Shown piece by piece: positions 26,130 to 34,765 of a stretch of 64,000 nt of DNA. Both the position numbers and the translations under genes were made by a program. Source of the DNA: M3007 sp041160955. GTDB lineage: Bacteria > Bacteroidota > Bacteroidia > Chitinophagales > Saprospiraceae. The DNA is taken from the NCBI GenBank assembly GCA_041160955.1, contig JBEAVK010000155.1, positions 18,872 through 82,871 on the forward strand. Reading direction: 5' to 3'. The notes beneath the pieces are model-generated. The model was not told the origin of the DNA and made no database searches. It saw only the letters and a list, made by a program, of their open reading frames with translations. Position 1 is the first letter of the stretch; each line of letters starts with the position of its first letter.

Positions 26130-27146
26130 TTATTTTTTACTTTCTGCAAAGTAAATGATCTTCGTTAACCACTTATTGGTATCTGGTTCTGTTTCTCCTG
26201 TTACCATATATTCCTCTACAGCGGGGCCCGCCATCGTCAGATCATTTGCTGTGAAGTAATCTTCCATGGCTAAATGAGCCTTTATTGTTCCTGCTGGATT
26301 GCCGTAATAATCAATAGAATAAGCACTGCCAGCACTCAAATTAAAGGCTTGTAAACCCGTAATTGAGGCGCCTTTATCCGCAGGTAGTCCTACTGCCATA
26401 TCCGCTTTTCCGCCCGCCCAAGTATAAAATATCGCAGCAACATTGCCTTTAGGCGTAATATTACTGGCTTTAAAAGCATTGAGCGTTTTACTCATACTCT
26501 TGGTAAAAACGGATTCAATGGCAGCACTATCCGTTATACCGCGTACACCGTAATAGGTGCGGCCCGCAAAGGTGGCATCTTCCGTTACCTCATAGCCTTT
26601 ATATTTTCGGTGTGCCATCTCTTCGGTGATCCGCTTTAGGTTTTCCAAACCCATTTCAAAATCTTTACCAATCGCTTTATCCACATCCGTAAACATCATA
26701 AGCCCATTCATCGGGAAAGGTGCTTTCATCTCAAATGTCCAGTGCACTTTACACTGGTTACCCATGGATTCAAACCTGTATGCCGTTGGAGATTCGCTTT
26801 TAAAAGGGCGCAAAAACTCCGTCAATATGTCAATCCTATCGGGGCTAATCGCTGTAATCGTTTGGCTGCCTTCGCCTACATTATCATTGCCCGACCAACT
26901 ATGCTTTGCCCCTACTTCGCCGTCCGTACCGGTTATTGTAATTTTTTGTTCTGGATCCAAGGCCGTCCACGGCGACCAAGCATCAAAATTTTTGAAGTAT
27001 CTTGCGTGTTCGTACACCAAAGATTTGGGTGCATCAATCACCATACTTCGCTCTATATGGTATTCCTTTGTAGCAAAAAGCCCTAGTAATAAGAACAAAC
27101 CAACTACGACCAAAATGATATAGAGTAGTATTTTTAATAGTTTCAT
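26130..27146 (-). CDS. Membrane-anchored SRPBCC plus GyrI-like ligand-binding protein
   Basis: A 338-residue protein beginning with one transmembrane helix (MKLLKILLYIILVVVGLFLLLG). Residues about 30-175 form an SRPBCC/polyketide-cyclase domain ('IERSMVIDAPKSLVYEHARYFKNFDAWSPW'), and about 185-335 a GyrI-like small-molecule-binding domain ('FAGRTYYGVRGI', 'DYYGNPAGTIKAHLAMEDYFTANDL'). This two-domain membrane form is common in Bacteroidota and is taken to bind a hydrophobic ligand; there is no DNA-binding domain. ATG 27146 was chosen because the helix starts there; the frame is open to 27287 but that part overlaps the divergent aroQ promoter. Confidence 0.8.
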   Translation of the reverse strand: MKLLKILLYIILVVVGLFLLLGLFATKEYHIERSMVIDAPKSLVYEHARYFKNFDAWSPWTALDPEQKITITGTDGEVGAKHSWSGNDNVGEGSQTITAISPDRIDILTEFLRPFKSESPTAYRFESMGNQCKVHWTFEMKAPFPMNGLMMFTDVDKAIGKDFEMGLENLKRITEEMAHRKYKGYEVTEDATFAGRTYYGVRGITDSAAIESVFTKSMSKTLNAFKASNITPKGNVAAIFYTWAGGKADMAVGLPADKGASITGLQAFNLSAGSAYSIDYYGNPAGTIKAHLAMEDYFTANDLTMAGPAVEEYMVTGETEPDTNKWLTKIIYFAESKK

Positions 27147-27274
27147 AAGAACATCTTTATTTTGTAGGTGCAAATTTTCAAACATTTTCCTATACTTTAT
27201 ACTTTTACAGGAATAATTATCAAAAAAAAAACACAAATTTTGTAATATCGGACATACCAATAGCCCAATACGGG

Positions 27275-27282
27275 TATATTTG
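27275..27282 (+). promoter_or_regulatory. -7 box of aroQ, decides its start
   Basis: TATATTTG matches TAnnTTTG, 19 bp before ATG 27301. An in-frame start at 27280 would lie inside the promoter and is therefore unlikely. Confidence 0.5.
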
Positions 27283-27300
27283 CCCAATAAAAAGAAAAAA

Positions 27301-27747
27301 ATGCTAGATATTCATATTGTTAATGGCCCGAACCTGAATTTGCTGGGTAAGCGCGAACCGGAAATTTATGGAACCCAAACCTTTGGGGCGTTTTTTGAAA
27401 CGTTAAAGCCACTATTCCCTGATCTTCGCCTACATTATTTTCAGAGTAACCACGAAGGTGCATTGATAGATTATTTACATGAACATGGTTTTACTGCTCA
27501 TGGTATGTTGCTCAATGCTGGAGCCTATACACACACGTCTATCGCACTAGCAGATGCTATATCGGCTATTCCAGCACCTGTCGTAGAGGTGCATATTAGT
27601 AATGTTCATGCGCGCGAAGTTTTTCGACACCATTCCTGTATTGCAGCGGTATGCAAAGGTGCGATTATTGGTTTAGGGCTGGAAGGCTATCGGTTGGGTG
27701 TACAATATCTTGCTGGGCTAACTACTAGAATTGTTGCGATGGGGTAG
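27301..27747 (+). CDS. aroQ: Type II 3-dehydroquinate dehydratase
   Basis: A 148-residue AroQ of the shikimate pathway (3-dehydroquinate to 3-dehydroshikimate). Family blocks: 'NGPNLNLLGKREPEIYG' with catalytic Tyr23, 'QSNHEGALIDYLHE', 'NAGAYTHTSIALADA', and 'EVHISNVHAREVFRHHS' with active-site His98 and Arg109. The length is typical (about 145). Another pathway gene, aroE, lies 22 kb away. Nothing odd was seen. Confidence 0.96.
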   Translation: MLDIHIVNGPNLNLLGKREPEIYGTQTFGAFFETLKPLFPDLRLHYFQSNHEGALIDYLHEHGFTAHGMLLNAGAYTHTSIALADAISAIPAPVVEVHISNVHAREVFRHHSCIAAVCKGAIIGLGLEGYRLGVQYLAGLTTRIVAMG

Positions 27748-27765
27748 TCTCTTGTCACAACAGGT

Positions 27766-28980
27766 CTATTTAATTACAAGCCCGCCTTCCTTCATTTTTG
27801 CCACAATCTTACTCCTTGTATTGGTATCGCCCAAACAGCCTTGACGGGAGAAGCAACCATTGATATTATTAATTTTGACCGTTTTAGAGGCCGAACTCGT
27901 AGCCATATTGGGGCTACTCGGGCGTAAATTCAGGTTGGTATTGGTGCCATTAATCTCATAACAAAAAGAGAGGCCGCTACTGCCTACATTGATCATGGTA
28001 TTAAGGCCGGATAATACAATTTTATCAAAACCAGCACTCACTTTTATCAATTCTAAACTTCCAAATTGGAGGTCTGCATCCAGTTGTGTATCCAAGTTTT
28101 CAATTTTGCAAGCCGTATTGCACGACGTTAAAAACATATATCGTGTACTCATAACATTTACGCTGCCAAATTTGATATTCAGCCGCAAATTACCAGCAAT
28201 ACCCACATCAATTTTATCGAAACGGGAGGTGAGTCGCAAATCCTCCACCCTTCTGAAAATACAAGTGGAGCGTTCTGTTTCCATCTGCACCATTTTAGCA
28301 TTATCGAGTACAATGCCGCCATTATTGATCCAGCCATAAATATTTTGGACGCTGCCAATTACTGCTTGGCAGTTTTCGGTTTTTAGGTTGGCATCTGCCA
28401 ATAATTTGCCCGTACGCAAATCTCCAAATTTGACATTAGCAATCAAATTGCCATTTAAGTTGCCTAAAGATGTATTGCCGTATTTGTTGGATAGGTCTAG
28501 TTGATTATCAGCAGGCATCCAAACTTCGTAATTCACTTTAAAGTCTTTTAAATAGGCTCCCTTTACATCTCCTATCATCGTTTCGGCCTTTATATAGCCA
28601 TTTGTACTGACAAAATTGACATTAATCTGGTTCAATACTTTTTCTGCTTCGGCTTGTTCAGTGGAATTAACAACAATGGTAATATTGATTTTTACTTTTT
28701 TCTCTGTCCAAGTATTAATATTGATATTGCCATGTTTGTTATAAATCACCGTAGTACCTTGCGCGCTGGTAGGGAATTCGCGGTTTATATTTTTCACGAA
28801 TTCCTTGTGCAAATACAAACAAGCATTCAAGCAAACGGAATCATTCGGGCAATCTGCTTTTAGTAAATTGGGGAAAAGCAAGATCGCCAATGATAGCGTA
28901 CGTAAAATAGCTTTGAAGAGTACCTGCTCAAATCTTCGGATTTTTTGAACCTCAATATAGTTAAATAGTGTCGTTTTCAT
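27766..28980 (-). CDS. Secreted DUF4097-type beta-helix protein (sigma/anti-sigma operon)
   Basis: A 404-residue protein with a hydrophobic N-terminal segment (about residues 25-40, …SLAILLFPNLLKAD) and a long series of short beta-strands ('GNININTWTEKKVKINITIVV', 'LDLSNKYGNTSLGNLNGNL', 'ANVKFGDLRTGKL', 'IDVGIAGNLRLNIKFGSVNV', 'DADLQFGSLELIKV'). This is the DUF4097 putative adhesin fold, a right-handed beta-helix. It overlaps the anti-sigma-like gene by 20 nt and is the third gene of its operon. It contains several Cys ('TSCNTACKIENL', 'GCFSRQGCLGD') that may form disulfides. It is probably an envelope sensor or surface protein; function unknown. Confidence 0.75.
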   Translation of the reverse strand: MKTTLFNYIEVQKIRRFEQVLFKAILRTLSLAILLFPNLLKADCPNDSVCLNACLYLHKEFVKNINREFPTSAQGTTVIYNKHGNININTWTEKKVKINITIVVNSTEQAEAEKVLNQINVNFVSTNGYIKAETMIGDVKGAYLKDFKVNYEVWMPADNQLDLSNKYGNTSLGNLNGNLIANVKFGDLRTGKLLADANLKTENCQAVIGSVQNIYGWINNGGIVLDNAKMVQMETERSTCIFRRVEDLRLTSRFDKIDVGIAGNLRLNIKFGSVNVMSTRYMFLTSCNTACKIENLDTQLDADLQFGSLELIKVSAGFDKIVLSGLNTMINVGSSGLSFCYEINGTNTNLNLRPSSPNMATSSASKTVKINNINGCFSRQGCLGDTNTRSKIVAKMKEGGLVIK

Positions 28981-29782
28981 ACTTTATTTTATTTTTCTGA
29001 CCATCAGGGTCAACGATAAGATGCTGTTGCGATTGCATGGCCTCTAGCACTTGTTCAAGCACCATTGATTTGGTTTTATAGTTTTCTATCATCACCCGGA
29101 TAATTTGTTCTTGGTTGCCGGGTGGTACATTGGACAATTCAATGCGTAATTCTTCCATGGTTTTATCCATTTGTTCCATATCCCCAAATATTTCGGAGGT
29201 GCTTGGATTAGAAGCAAAACGCGCCAATTTTGTTTTTTTATGCTCTATTTCTCGCTCATAGTGCTGCTCAATGGCTGCGTACTCTTTGGATACATCCGAC
29301 ATTTTCATGCCCACATAAGTATCCTGCTCTTGCCGTGCATACCATAGTCCTAACGACGCCCCGATGAGCAACAACGCTATAGCCGCTGCAAACCGTGCTA
29401 TTCTGCGGTGCCACGATATGCGAAGCGGCTGCACCGCAGTTGTTTGAAGTGATACTTGGTCCCAAATTTTAAAATCAGGGATTTCGCTATCAAAATCGGA
29501 TCTGTTGTGCTGTATAAAATCTTCTAACAAGTCCTGTGTATCCAGGGTAGTAGCCTTGGGTGGTGTTAGCGCGGCATTAATCTTGTCCCAAACTTGTAAA
29601 TTAGGCATTTCAGTATCCATCAAGGAACGGTTAATAGCGATAAAATGCGCTATTGAATCGCCATTGTGCAGCTGCCCAAGGCTTTTGGAGATACTTTTCC
29701 AATGGCTATCAGTGGGCAAGGTGGAATCAAATTCCTGCCGATGCTGTTGGATAAATCCTTCTATGTGCTGTTTATTATTCAT
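28961..29782 (-). CDS. Anti-sigma-like membrane protein with three N-terminal repeats
   Basis: A 273-residue protein: cytoplasmic N-terminus, one transmembrane helix (about 131-149, IARFAAAIALLLIGASLGLWYA) and a periplasmic coiled-coil-like tail rich in Glu/Met (about 160-250). The N-terminus carries three copies of one motif, F-I-x2-[HN]-R-x2-[FM]-D-[ST]-x2-P-x4-W-[DK]-x-[IV], at about 10-35, 47-72 and 89-113. Similar single motifs occur in anti-sigma proteins of Bacteroidota. It starts 4 bp after the ECF sigma gene and overlaps the DUF4097 gene. Its role as the sigma factor's regulator is inferred from position and layout. Confidence 0.7.
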   Translation of the reverse strand: MNNKQHIEGFIQQHRQEFDSTLPTDSHWKSISKSLGQLHNGDSIAHFIAINRSLMDTEMPNLQVWDKINAALTPPKATTLDTQDLLEDFIQHNRSDFDSEIPDFKIWDQVSLQTTAVQPLRISWHRRIARFAAAIALLLIGASLGLWYARQEQDTYVGMKMSDVSKEYAAIEQHYEREIEHKKTKLARFASNPSTSEIFGDMEQMDKTMEELRIELSNVPPGNQEQIIRVMIENYKTKSMVLEQVLEAMQSQQHLIVDPDGQKNKIKYENDTI

Positions 29783-29786
29783 TTTA

Positions 29787-30314
29787 TTACGCCAGCATTG
29801 TTCTGAGTTTGGCCTTTGCTCGGCTGTATTGTGATTTTGAAGTTGCTTCCGTGATTTCCAGAATTTGGGATATTTCTTCGTGGTCGTACCCTTCAAAAGC
29901 GTAAAGGGAAAAAACAACGCGGTAGCCATCGGGGAGTTTTTCTACGGCTTTTTTTATTTTATCCACGCTGAGTATAGGTTCGGGGTCGGGTGTGTTTTCA
30001 ATTGGGTGGTCGTGGTTATCTGTTAATTCTTGGAGGAAAAGTCTTTTACTTTTCAAAAAATTAATACATTTATTGATCGTTATACGCTTCATCCAAGCAC
30101 CAACACTACTTTCATATCGAAATGAATCCATTTTAGTAAACACTTCAATGAAAACACTTTGTAGTAAATCCTCTGCATCATGGCTGTTTTGCACCATACG
30201 TAATGCCGTGTTGTACATAGCCTTAGAATATAGCTTATACAATTCAAATTGTGCATCGCGTTTGCCTGCGCGGCACTTTTCCAAAAGTTCATAATGCGGA
30301 TGAGTACTATCCAT
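29787..30314 (-). CDS. ECF-type RNA polymerase sigma factor
   Basis: A 175-residue sigma-70 family factor. Region 2 reads 'AQFELYKLYSKAMYNTALRMVQNSHDAEDLLQSVFIEVFTK' and region 4 'LPDGYRVVFSLYAFEGYDHEEISQILEITEATSKSQYSRAKAKL', an ordinary ECF layout without extra domains. It heads an operon with the anti-sigma-like gene (gap 4 bp) and a DUF4097 protein. ATG 30314 was chosen; an in-frame start at 30338 adds 8 residues and lies near a weak minus-strand -7 match (TGTCTTTG). Its target promoters cannot be read from this window. Confidence 0.88.
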   Translation of the reverse strand: MDSTHPHYELLEKCRAGKRDAQFELYKLYSKAMYNTALRMVQNSHDAEDLLQSVFIEVFTKMDSFRYESSVGAWMKRITINKCINFLKSKRLFLQELTDNHDHPIENTPDPEPILSVDKIKKAVEKLPDGYRVVFSLYAFEGYDHEEISQILEITEATSKSQYSRAKAKLRTMLA

Positions 30315-30338
30315 GTCGATATATACTTTCAAAGACAA

Positions 30339-30620
30339 ACATGGGTCGAATTGGTTGCATACAATCAGTTTTTTTCAATTTTCTAATTGGCATAGGCTAC
30401 AAAAAGCGCATTGCAGTATCCAAAAATCTCTAATTTGGGTTGCTCCAAAAACAAAGTGATATTAAGGTCAATTAGTTTTTCTTAAGAAATTTTGGGAAAA
30501 ATTTAACACGCGAAATTGCATCTTTCTTATGGTTTTAGAGTTCTTTTGCTGGCTTTTTTTTATAAGTGAATAGTTCAAAGTGACAATAACTGTTTTTAAC
30601 TATTTAAAAATCAATTAATT
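30339..30620. other. Divergent intergenic region
   Basis: 282 bp between the leftward sigma operon and the rightward thioredoxin-like gene. It is AT-rich, with no coding frame. No confident promoter boxes were identified. Confidence 0.3.
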
Positions 30621-31172
30621 ATGCAGTATTTAACAGTAATTGCTATAGCGGCTGCTACCGGGTTAATCGGGTTAGCAACACAGTTTTCTAAATCAAATCC
30701 CGATCAAGCGGCTAATGAAGCGCATGGTAAATGGTACACTTGGGAAGAGGCTGTTGAGTTGAATAAAACAAAACCCAAAAAGATAGTCGTTGATATTTAT
30801 ACCGACTGGTGTGGCTGGTGCAAAAAGATGGACAAAGGTGCATTTAGTGACAGTAAAGTGTCTGAGTACATTGGCGATAATTTTTATGCCGTAAAACTCA
30901 ACGCCGAGCAAAGAGAACAAATCATCTTTGGTCGAGACACTTTCTCCTTTGTCGAAACGAATAAAGGTAAAGGCGTACATACACTGGCTTATGCTTTATT
31001 GGATGGCAAAATGAGTTATCCTACGCTTGTTTATCTCGATCAAGATTTTCGCCGTATTATGGTGTCACCCGGTTATAAAGAGACAAGTGACCTGATGAAA
31101 GAATTGAAATTTGCTAAAGAAGAGGTTTATACCAAAAAAAGTTGGGAAGAATATAAAGAAAAAGGAAAGTAA
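30621..31172 (+). CDS. Thioredoxin-like secreted protein (DUF255/thioredoxin_7 type)
   Basis: A 183-residue protein. An N-terminal hydrophobic stretch (MQYLTVIAIAAATGLIGLA) suggests a signal anchor or signal peptide. The thioredoxin domain shows 'IVVDIYTDWCGWCKKMD' with the CGWC pair (C64, C67), 'AVKLNAEQRE' and 'YPTLVYLDQDFRRI' with the cis-Pro. It is probably a periplasmic disulfide reductase or chaperone-like protein. It is a close paralog of the C-terminal half of the protein at 51429-52274, sharing 'YTDWCGWCK' and 'VKLNAEQ'. It meets the convergent BNR gene with a 10-bp gap. Confidence 0.85.
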   Translation: MQYLTVIAIAAATGLIGLATQFSKSNPDQAANEAHGKWYTWEEAVELNKTKPKKIVVDIYTDWCGWCKKMDKGAFSDSKVSEYIGDNFYAVKLNAEQREQIIFGRDTFSFVETNKGKGVHTLAYALLDGKMSYPTLVYLDQDFRRIMVSPGYKETSDLMKELKFAKEEVYTKKSWEEYKEKGK

Positions 31173-31182
31173 GGAATACGGT

Positions 31183-32157
31183 TTATAAGTCATAACGCAG
31201 GATTGTTCCTTGGGTGCCACAGACCCAAATTCGCCCATTTCGGACAAATACATCTAATAAATCAATATCTTTTGGTGTGTTATCAATGGTTGTCCAGGTA
31301 TTTCCTCCATCGGTAGTTTGCCAAAACAGGCCATTATTGCCCACAAGCCAGCCTTCATTTTCGGTACGAAACCAAAGGGCATTAAATGCCTGTTTGCGTG
31401 GCTTTGTAGCACCTCCTTTTCTAATTGTTTGCCAGTTATTACCCGAATCAGTGGATTTAAGTAAGGTGCCGCTGCTACCACAAATATAACCTGTGGTAGG
31501 GTTGGGGAAATGAATATCGGTAAAAAAATCATTTGTAGGGGCCTTTCGCTGCCAAGAGTAGCCCCCGTCTTCGGATCGAAGTACCCACCCAAGACCACAA
31601 GTATGCCAAGTTTTCGGATCCGATGCCCATACCGCTTGTAATTGGTTCGGAAACTCTAATACAGTATCCAATTCCCAAAAATATTGAGGGCCGTGCACCC
31701 TCACCTGCCCTTCGCCAAAACTTTCTCCACTTACAATGATGCCTTGGTACTCATTGGACATAAAACAGGAGTGGTGCCATTGGAAATCGGCTCGATATTG
31801 CAGCCAAGGTTTACCAAATGGTTTTTCACAACAAATACCACTTTGCCCTACTGCGTACGCATGGCCGCTCGAATCGGCCATAACACATTCCATTTTATGC
31901 CAAACAGTATCGTCAATTTGCCAATGCTTACCACCATCGGCGGTAGAGAGCAAGAGGCCTGTTTCCCAAGAAAGTCCACCACATGCTACCCCATTTTGGT
32001 CATCAATCATCCATACCGAGGTTAAATCCACAGTAGTTGGGATACTTGATTTTTCTATATTAGGTAGGCTAATCGCCTCTTTTTTGCAGAAAAGGGCAAT
32101 TGAAATCAAGGCAATAAAGCCAAGTATCTTATTTATTTTTGGGGTTACGTTTTTCAT
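31183..32157 (-). CDS. Exported BNR-repeat (YCF48-like) protein
   Basis: A 324-residue protein with a hydrophobic leader ending near Cys ('ALFCKKEA'), which may be a lipobox. It has several BNR/Asp-box units: 'STADGGKHWQI', 'RSEDGGYSWQRK', 'KSTDSGNNWQTI' and 'QTTDGGNTWTTI', forming a beta-propeller like plant HCF136/YCF48 (a photosystem II assembly factor). In heterotrophs such proteins are secreted and of unknown role. Its start overlaps the end of the upstream lipoprotein gene by 29 nt, so the two are translated as a pair. Confidence 0.75.
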   Translation of the reverse strand: MKNVTPKINKILGFIALISIALFCKKEAISLPNIEKSSIPTTVDLTSVWMIDDQNGVACGGLSWETGLLLSTADGGKHWQIDDTVWHKMECVMADSSGHAYAVGQSGICCEKPFGKPWLQYRADFQWHHSCFMSNEYQGIIVSGESFGEGQVRVHGPQYFWELDTVLEFPNQLQAVWASDPKTWHTCGLGWVLRSEDGGYSWQRKAPTNDFFTDIHFPNPTTGYICGSSGTLLKSTDSGNNWQTIRKGGATKPRKQAFNALWFRTENEGWLVGNNGLFWQTTDGGNTWTTIDNTPKDIDLLDVFVRNGRIWVCGTQGTILRYDL

Positions 32158-32938
32158 AACCTAAAAAATCAATCCGGCCTATTCTTTTTTCACGAATCGC
32201 TTGGGGTAGGTTGTCGTAATAGACATGCATTCCGAAATCTCGTTTTTCATTTGGGATCATCGGTCCGTAAACTTTTGCTTTTATATAACTCGTATCCACG
32301 TTGAGGTTAAGATTTTGAGTAAACCAAAGTTTTTGATCGGTACCATATAATAGTAGGCTTAATCCAGGGTTATCGGCATTTAGCGGCAATGGATTTTCGA
32401 CCACGCCACTCACGATCACATACTTTTCAAGTGCTGGGGTAGAGGTGGTATCCCCGAAAGATACTTTTATGCCTCCTCCTTGGTTTTGTGCAAGCAGTAT
32501 GGCACCTGGATCTACGGTAGCACTTACTGCGCCGCCCAAATGTATAGAATCTGGTACTCCTTTCAAATCCGATAGTTTCCAAGAAGCAAAAAAAGCAGTT
32601 CTGCCACGTGGAGGGAGTGCATCAGCGTGGGTATCAACCAAACAGAAAGAATCGCTTTTGAAAGGCACAATTTGATTTTTTGCATCCACTACACCCAGTT
32701 GAAGCCATATTTTGAGCCAAAATGACTCACGGCTATCGACTAAGCCAACGGCGTAAAATATGTCCCCTTCCACCCAGCAATTGACATCTGCAAGCACCAC
32801 ATTGGCAGGTTTTACGTCTTTCGGCAATACAGTTTCGGCCACTATGCCTTCCTTGTTATCCTTACCCCATTTACAATTGGTATTCATACAAATGAATGCG
32901 AGTGAGAGTGCTATTAAACTAAAAAAAGGTAATTTCAT
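32129..32938 (-). CDS. Probable lipoprotein of unknown function
   Basis: A 269-residue protein with a signal peptide and a Cys near residue 17-22 ('LAFICMNTNCKWGKD'), fitting a lipoprotein. The body is predicted beta-rich ('CWVEGDIFYAVGLVDSRESFWLKIWLQLGVVDAKN', 'YVIVSGVVENPLPL', 'LSLLLYGTDQKLWFTQNL'), possibly two FxLYD/immunoglobulin-like modules, but no family was recognised. Its 3' end overlaps the BNR-repeat gene by 29 nt, suggesting a joint role at the cell surface. Confidence 0.6.
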   Translation of the reverse strand: MKLPFFSLIALSLAFICMNTNCKWGKDNKEGIVAETVLPKDVKPANVVLADVNCWVEGDIFYAVGLVDSRESFWLKIWLQLGVVDAKNQIVPFKSDSFCLVDTHADALPPRGRTAFFASWKLSDLKGVPDSIHLGGAVSATVDPGAILLAQNQGGGIKVSFGDTTSTPALEKYVIVSGVVENPLPLNADNPGLSLLLYGTDQKLWFTQNLNLNVDTSYIKAKVYGPMIPNEKRDFGMHVYYDNLPQAIREKRIGRIDFLGYEKRNPKNK

Positions 32939-33102
32939 ATTTGTAATTTATTAAAACGAGGCGCAAAGTTCGGAATACCTGTACAAATAGTGGAGGATCT
33001 TTGCAGAAATTATGCAAGAAAAGAAAAAAGTACGCTATCTTGGCCGCTTAATTTTAAATAATATCAAAACACTATTGCTCAACTTTACTATCTTTATTAA
33101 CT

Positions 33103-34671
33103 ATGTCAAATATTTGGGTTAAAAAACCGCTGTCTAAACTACTTGAATCAGCTGGTGATTCTGAAAAGGGTCTAAAACGGACGCTTGGTGCCATCAATCT
33201 TGTGGCTTTGGGCATCGGTGCCATTATTGGTGCGGGTCTTTTTGTCCGTACTGCGTCTGCGGCTGCCGAAGCGGCTGGGCCTGCTGTTACACTTTCTTTT
33301 GTTGTAGCGGCCATTGGATGTGCCTTTGCAGGTCTTTGTTATGCCGAGTTTGCGGCGATGATCCCTATTGCCGGTAGTGCATACACCTACGCTTATGCTA
33401 CCATGGGCGAAATGCTAGCTTGGATTATTGGCTGGGCACTCATTATGGAATATGCACTTGGTGCAGCCACAGTATCTATTGCGTGGAGTGAATACCTTAA
33501 TAATTTGCTGGGAGGAGCCATACCCTACGAATTCTGTCACTCGCCCTTTGAACATGCTAATCGGGTCATGGGCGATGCACTCACACAGTTTCCTGCGGAT
33601 TTGTTGAAAAATGCCAAAGAAGGTGTACTTTTACTCAGCGATGCCCAACTTCAGGCACTTCCAGCCAATTTGCAAGCCTTGGTACAAACCAGTAATGGTA
33701 TGATTAACGCACCAGCGTTACTGATTCTCTTATTACTCACGATGCTCTTGATTAAAGGTACGCAGGAATCCGCAACGGTCAATGGTATTATCGTGTTTGT
33801 TAAAGTCGCCATTGTTATTATTTTTATCTTAGTAGGTTGGCAATTTATTAATCCATCCAACCATACACCTTATATGATTCCAGAAGGTGTTGTAGGCCAC
33901 GAAGGTATATTTGAGCATGGCTGGGGCGGCGTATTAGGCGGCGCGGGTATTGTTTTCTTTGCCTTTATTGGTTTTGATGCTGTTTCTACAGCAGCCCAAG
34001 AAGCAAAAAATCCACGTAAAGATATGCCTATTGGTATTCTTGGCTCGTTGGTAGTTTGTACTATATTGTATATCTTGTTCTCGCATGTTTTGACGGGTGT
34101 AGCCAACTGGCAAGAGTTCAAACTAGCGGGTAAAGAAGCATCAGTAGCGTATGCTATTGAAAAGTATATGATTGGTTACCACTGGTTGGCTACGGCTGTT
34201 ACTGTGGCCATTCTTGCAGGCTTTTCTTCGGTGATACTGGTAATGTTGATGGGACAATCAAGGGTATTTTATACCATGTCAAAAGACGGATTATTGCCTA
34301 AGGCGTTTTCTGATTTACACCCTCGCTTCCGTACACCATTCAAAGCCAACTGGATATTATTTGTATTTGTAGGTTTATTTGCAGCATTTATCCCCGGTAG
34401 TATCGCTGGAGATCTAACCTCTTTTGGCACTTTGCTTGCCTTTGTATTGGTAAGCCTTGGTGTATGGTTAATGCGTCGCAATGAACCCAATGCTGATCGT
34501 CCGTTCAAAACGCCATTAGTGCCGTTGGTACCTATTCTTGGTGCTGGAATTTGTACCGCTATGATTATCTCTTTGGATAAAGTTACTTTAACATCCGCAA
34601 TGATCTGGATGATATTGGGCTTAGTGGTGTATTTCGTGTACAGCCGCCACCATAGTAAATTACAAGAATAA
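33103..34671 (+). CDS. APC-superfamily amino acid permease (CAT-like)
   Basis: A 522-residue transporter with about 12-14 transmembrane helices. It begins 'LKRTLGAINLVALGIGAIIGAGLFV', the conserved TM1 of amino acid permeases. A hydrophilic loop of about 60 residues (about 140-200) lies between TM4 and TM5, and 'GFDAVSTAAQEAKNPRKDMP' is the CAT/YfnA-type motif. It takes up or exchanges amino acids; the substrate is not readable. It ends at a strong bidirectional terminator and has no operon partner. Confidence 0.9.
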   Translation: MSNIWVKKPLSKLLESAGDSEKGLKRTLGAINLVALGIGAIIGAGLFVRTASAAAEAAGPAVTLSFVVAAIGCAFAGLCYAEFAAMIPIAGSAYTYAYATMGEMLAWIIGWALIMEYALGAATVSIAWSEYLNNLLGGAIPYEFCHSPFEHANRVMGDALTQFPADLLKNAKEGVLLLSDAQLQALPANLQALVQTSNGMINAPALLILLLLTMLLIKGTQESATVNGIIVFVKVAIVIIFILVGWQFINPSNHTPYMIPEGVVGHEGIFEHGWGGVLGGAGIVFFAFIGFDAVSTAAQEAKNPRKDMPIGILGSLVVCTILYILFSHVLTGVANWQEFKLAGKEASVAYAIEKYMIGYHWLATAVTVAILAGFSSVILVMLMGQSRVFYTMSKDGLLPKAFSDLHPRFRTPFKANWILFVFVGLFAAFIPGSIAGDLTSFGTLLAFVLVSLGVWLMRRNEPNADRPFKTPLVPLVPILGAGICTAMIISLDKVTLTSAMIWMILGLVVYFVYSRHHSKLQE

Positions 34672-34694
34672 ACGTTTTGTAGATAAGCATATTG

Positions 34695-34733
34695 AGCAAA
34701 GCGTCAATTGGTTATGCCAATTGGCGCTTTGCT
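34695..34733. terminator. Bidirectional terminator
   Basis: A 17-bp stem with one mismatch (AGCAAAGCGTCAATTGG with CCAATTGGCGCTTTGCT, loop TTATG) between convergent genes ending at 34671 and 34766. Confidence 0.75.
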
Positions 34734-34765
34734 GTTTGTGGAAAGTAAGCACAAAATCAAAATGG

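Noticed and set aside
31183..32157. Photosystem II assembly factor (YCF48)
   Set aside because: The similarity is only in BNR propeller repeats; no photosynthesis gene occurs here.
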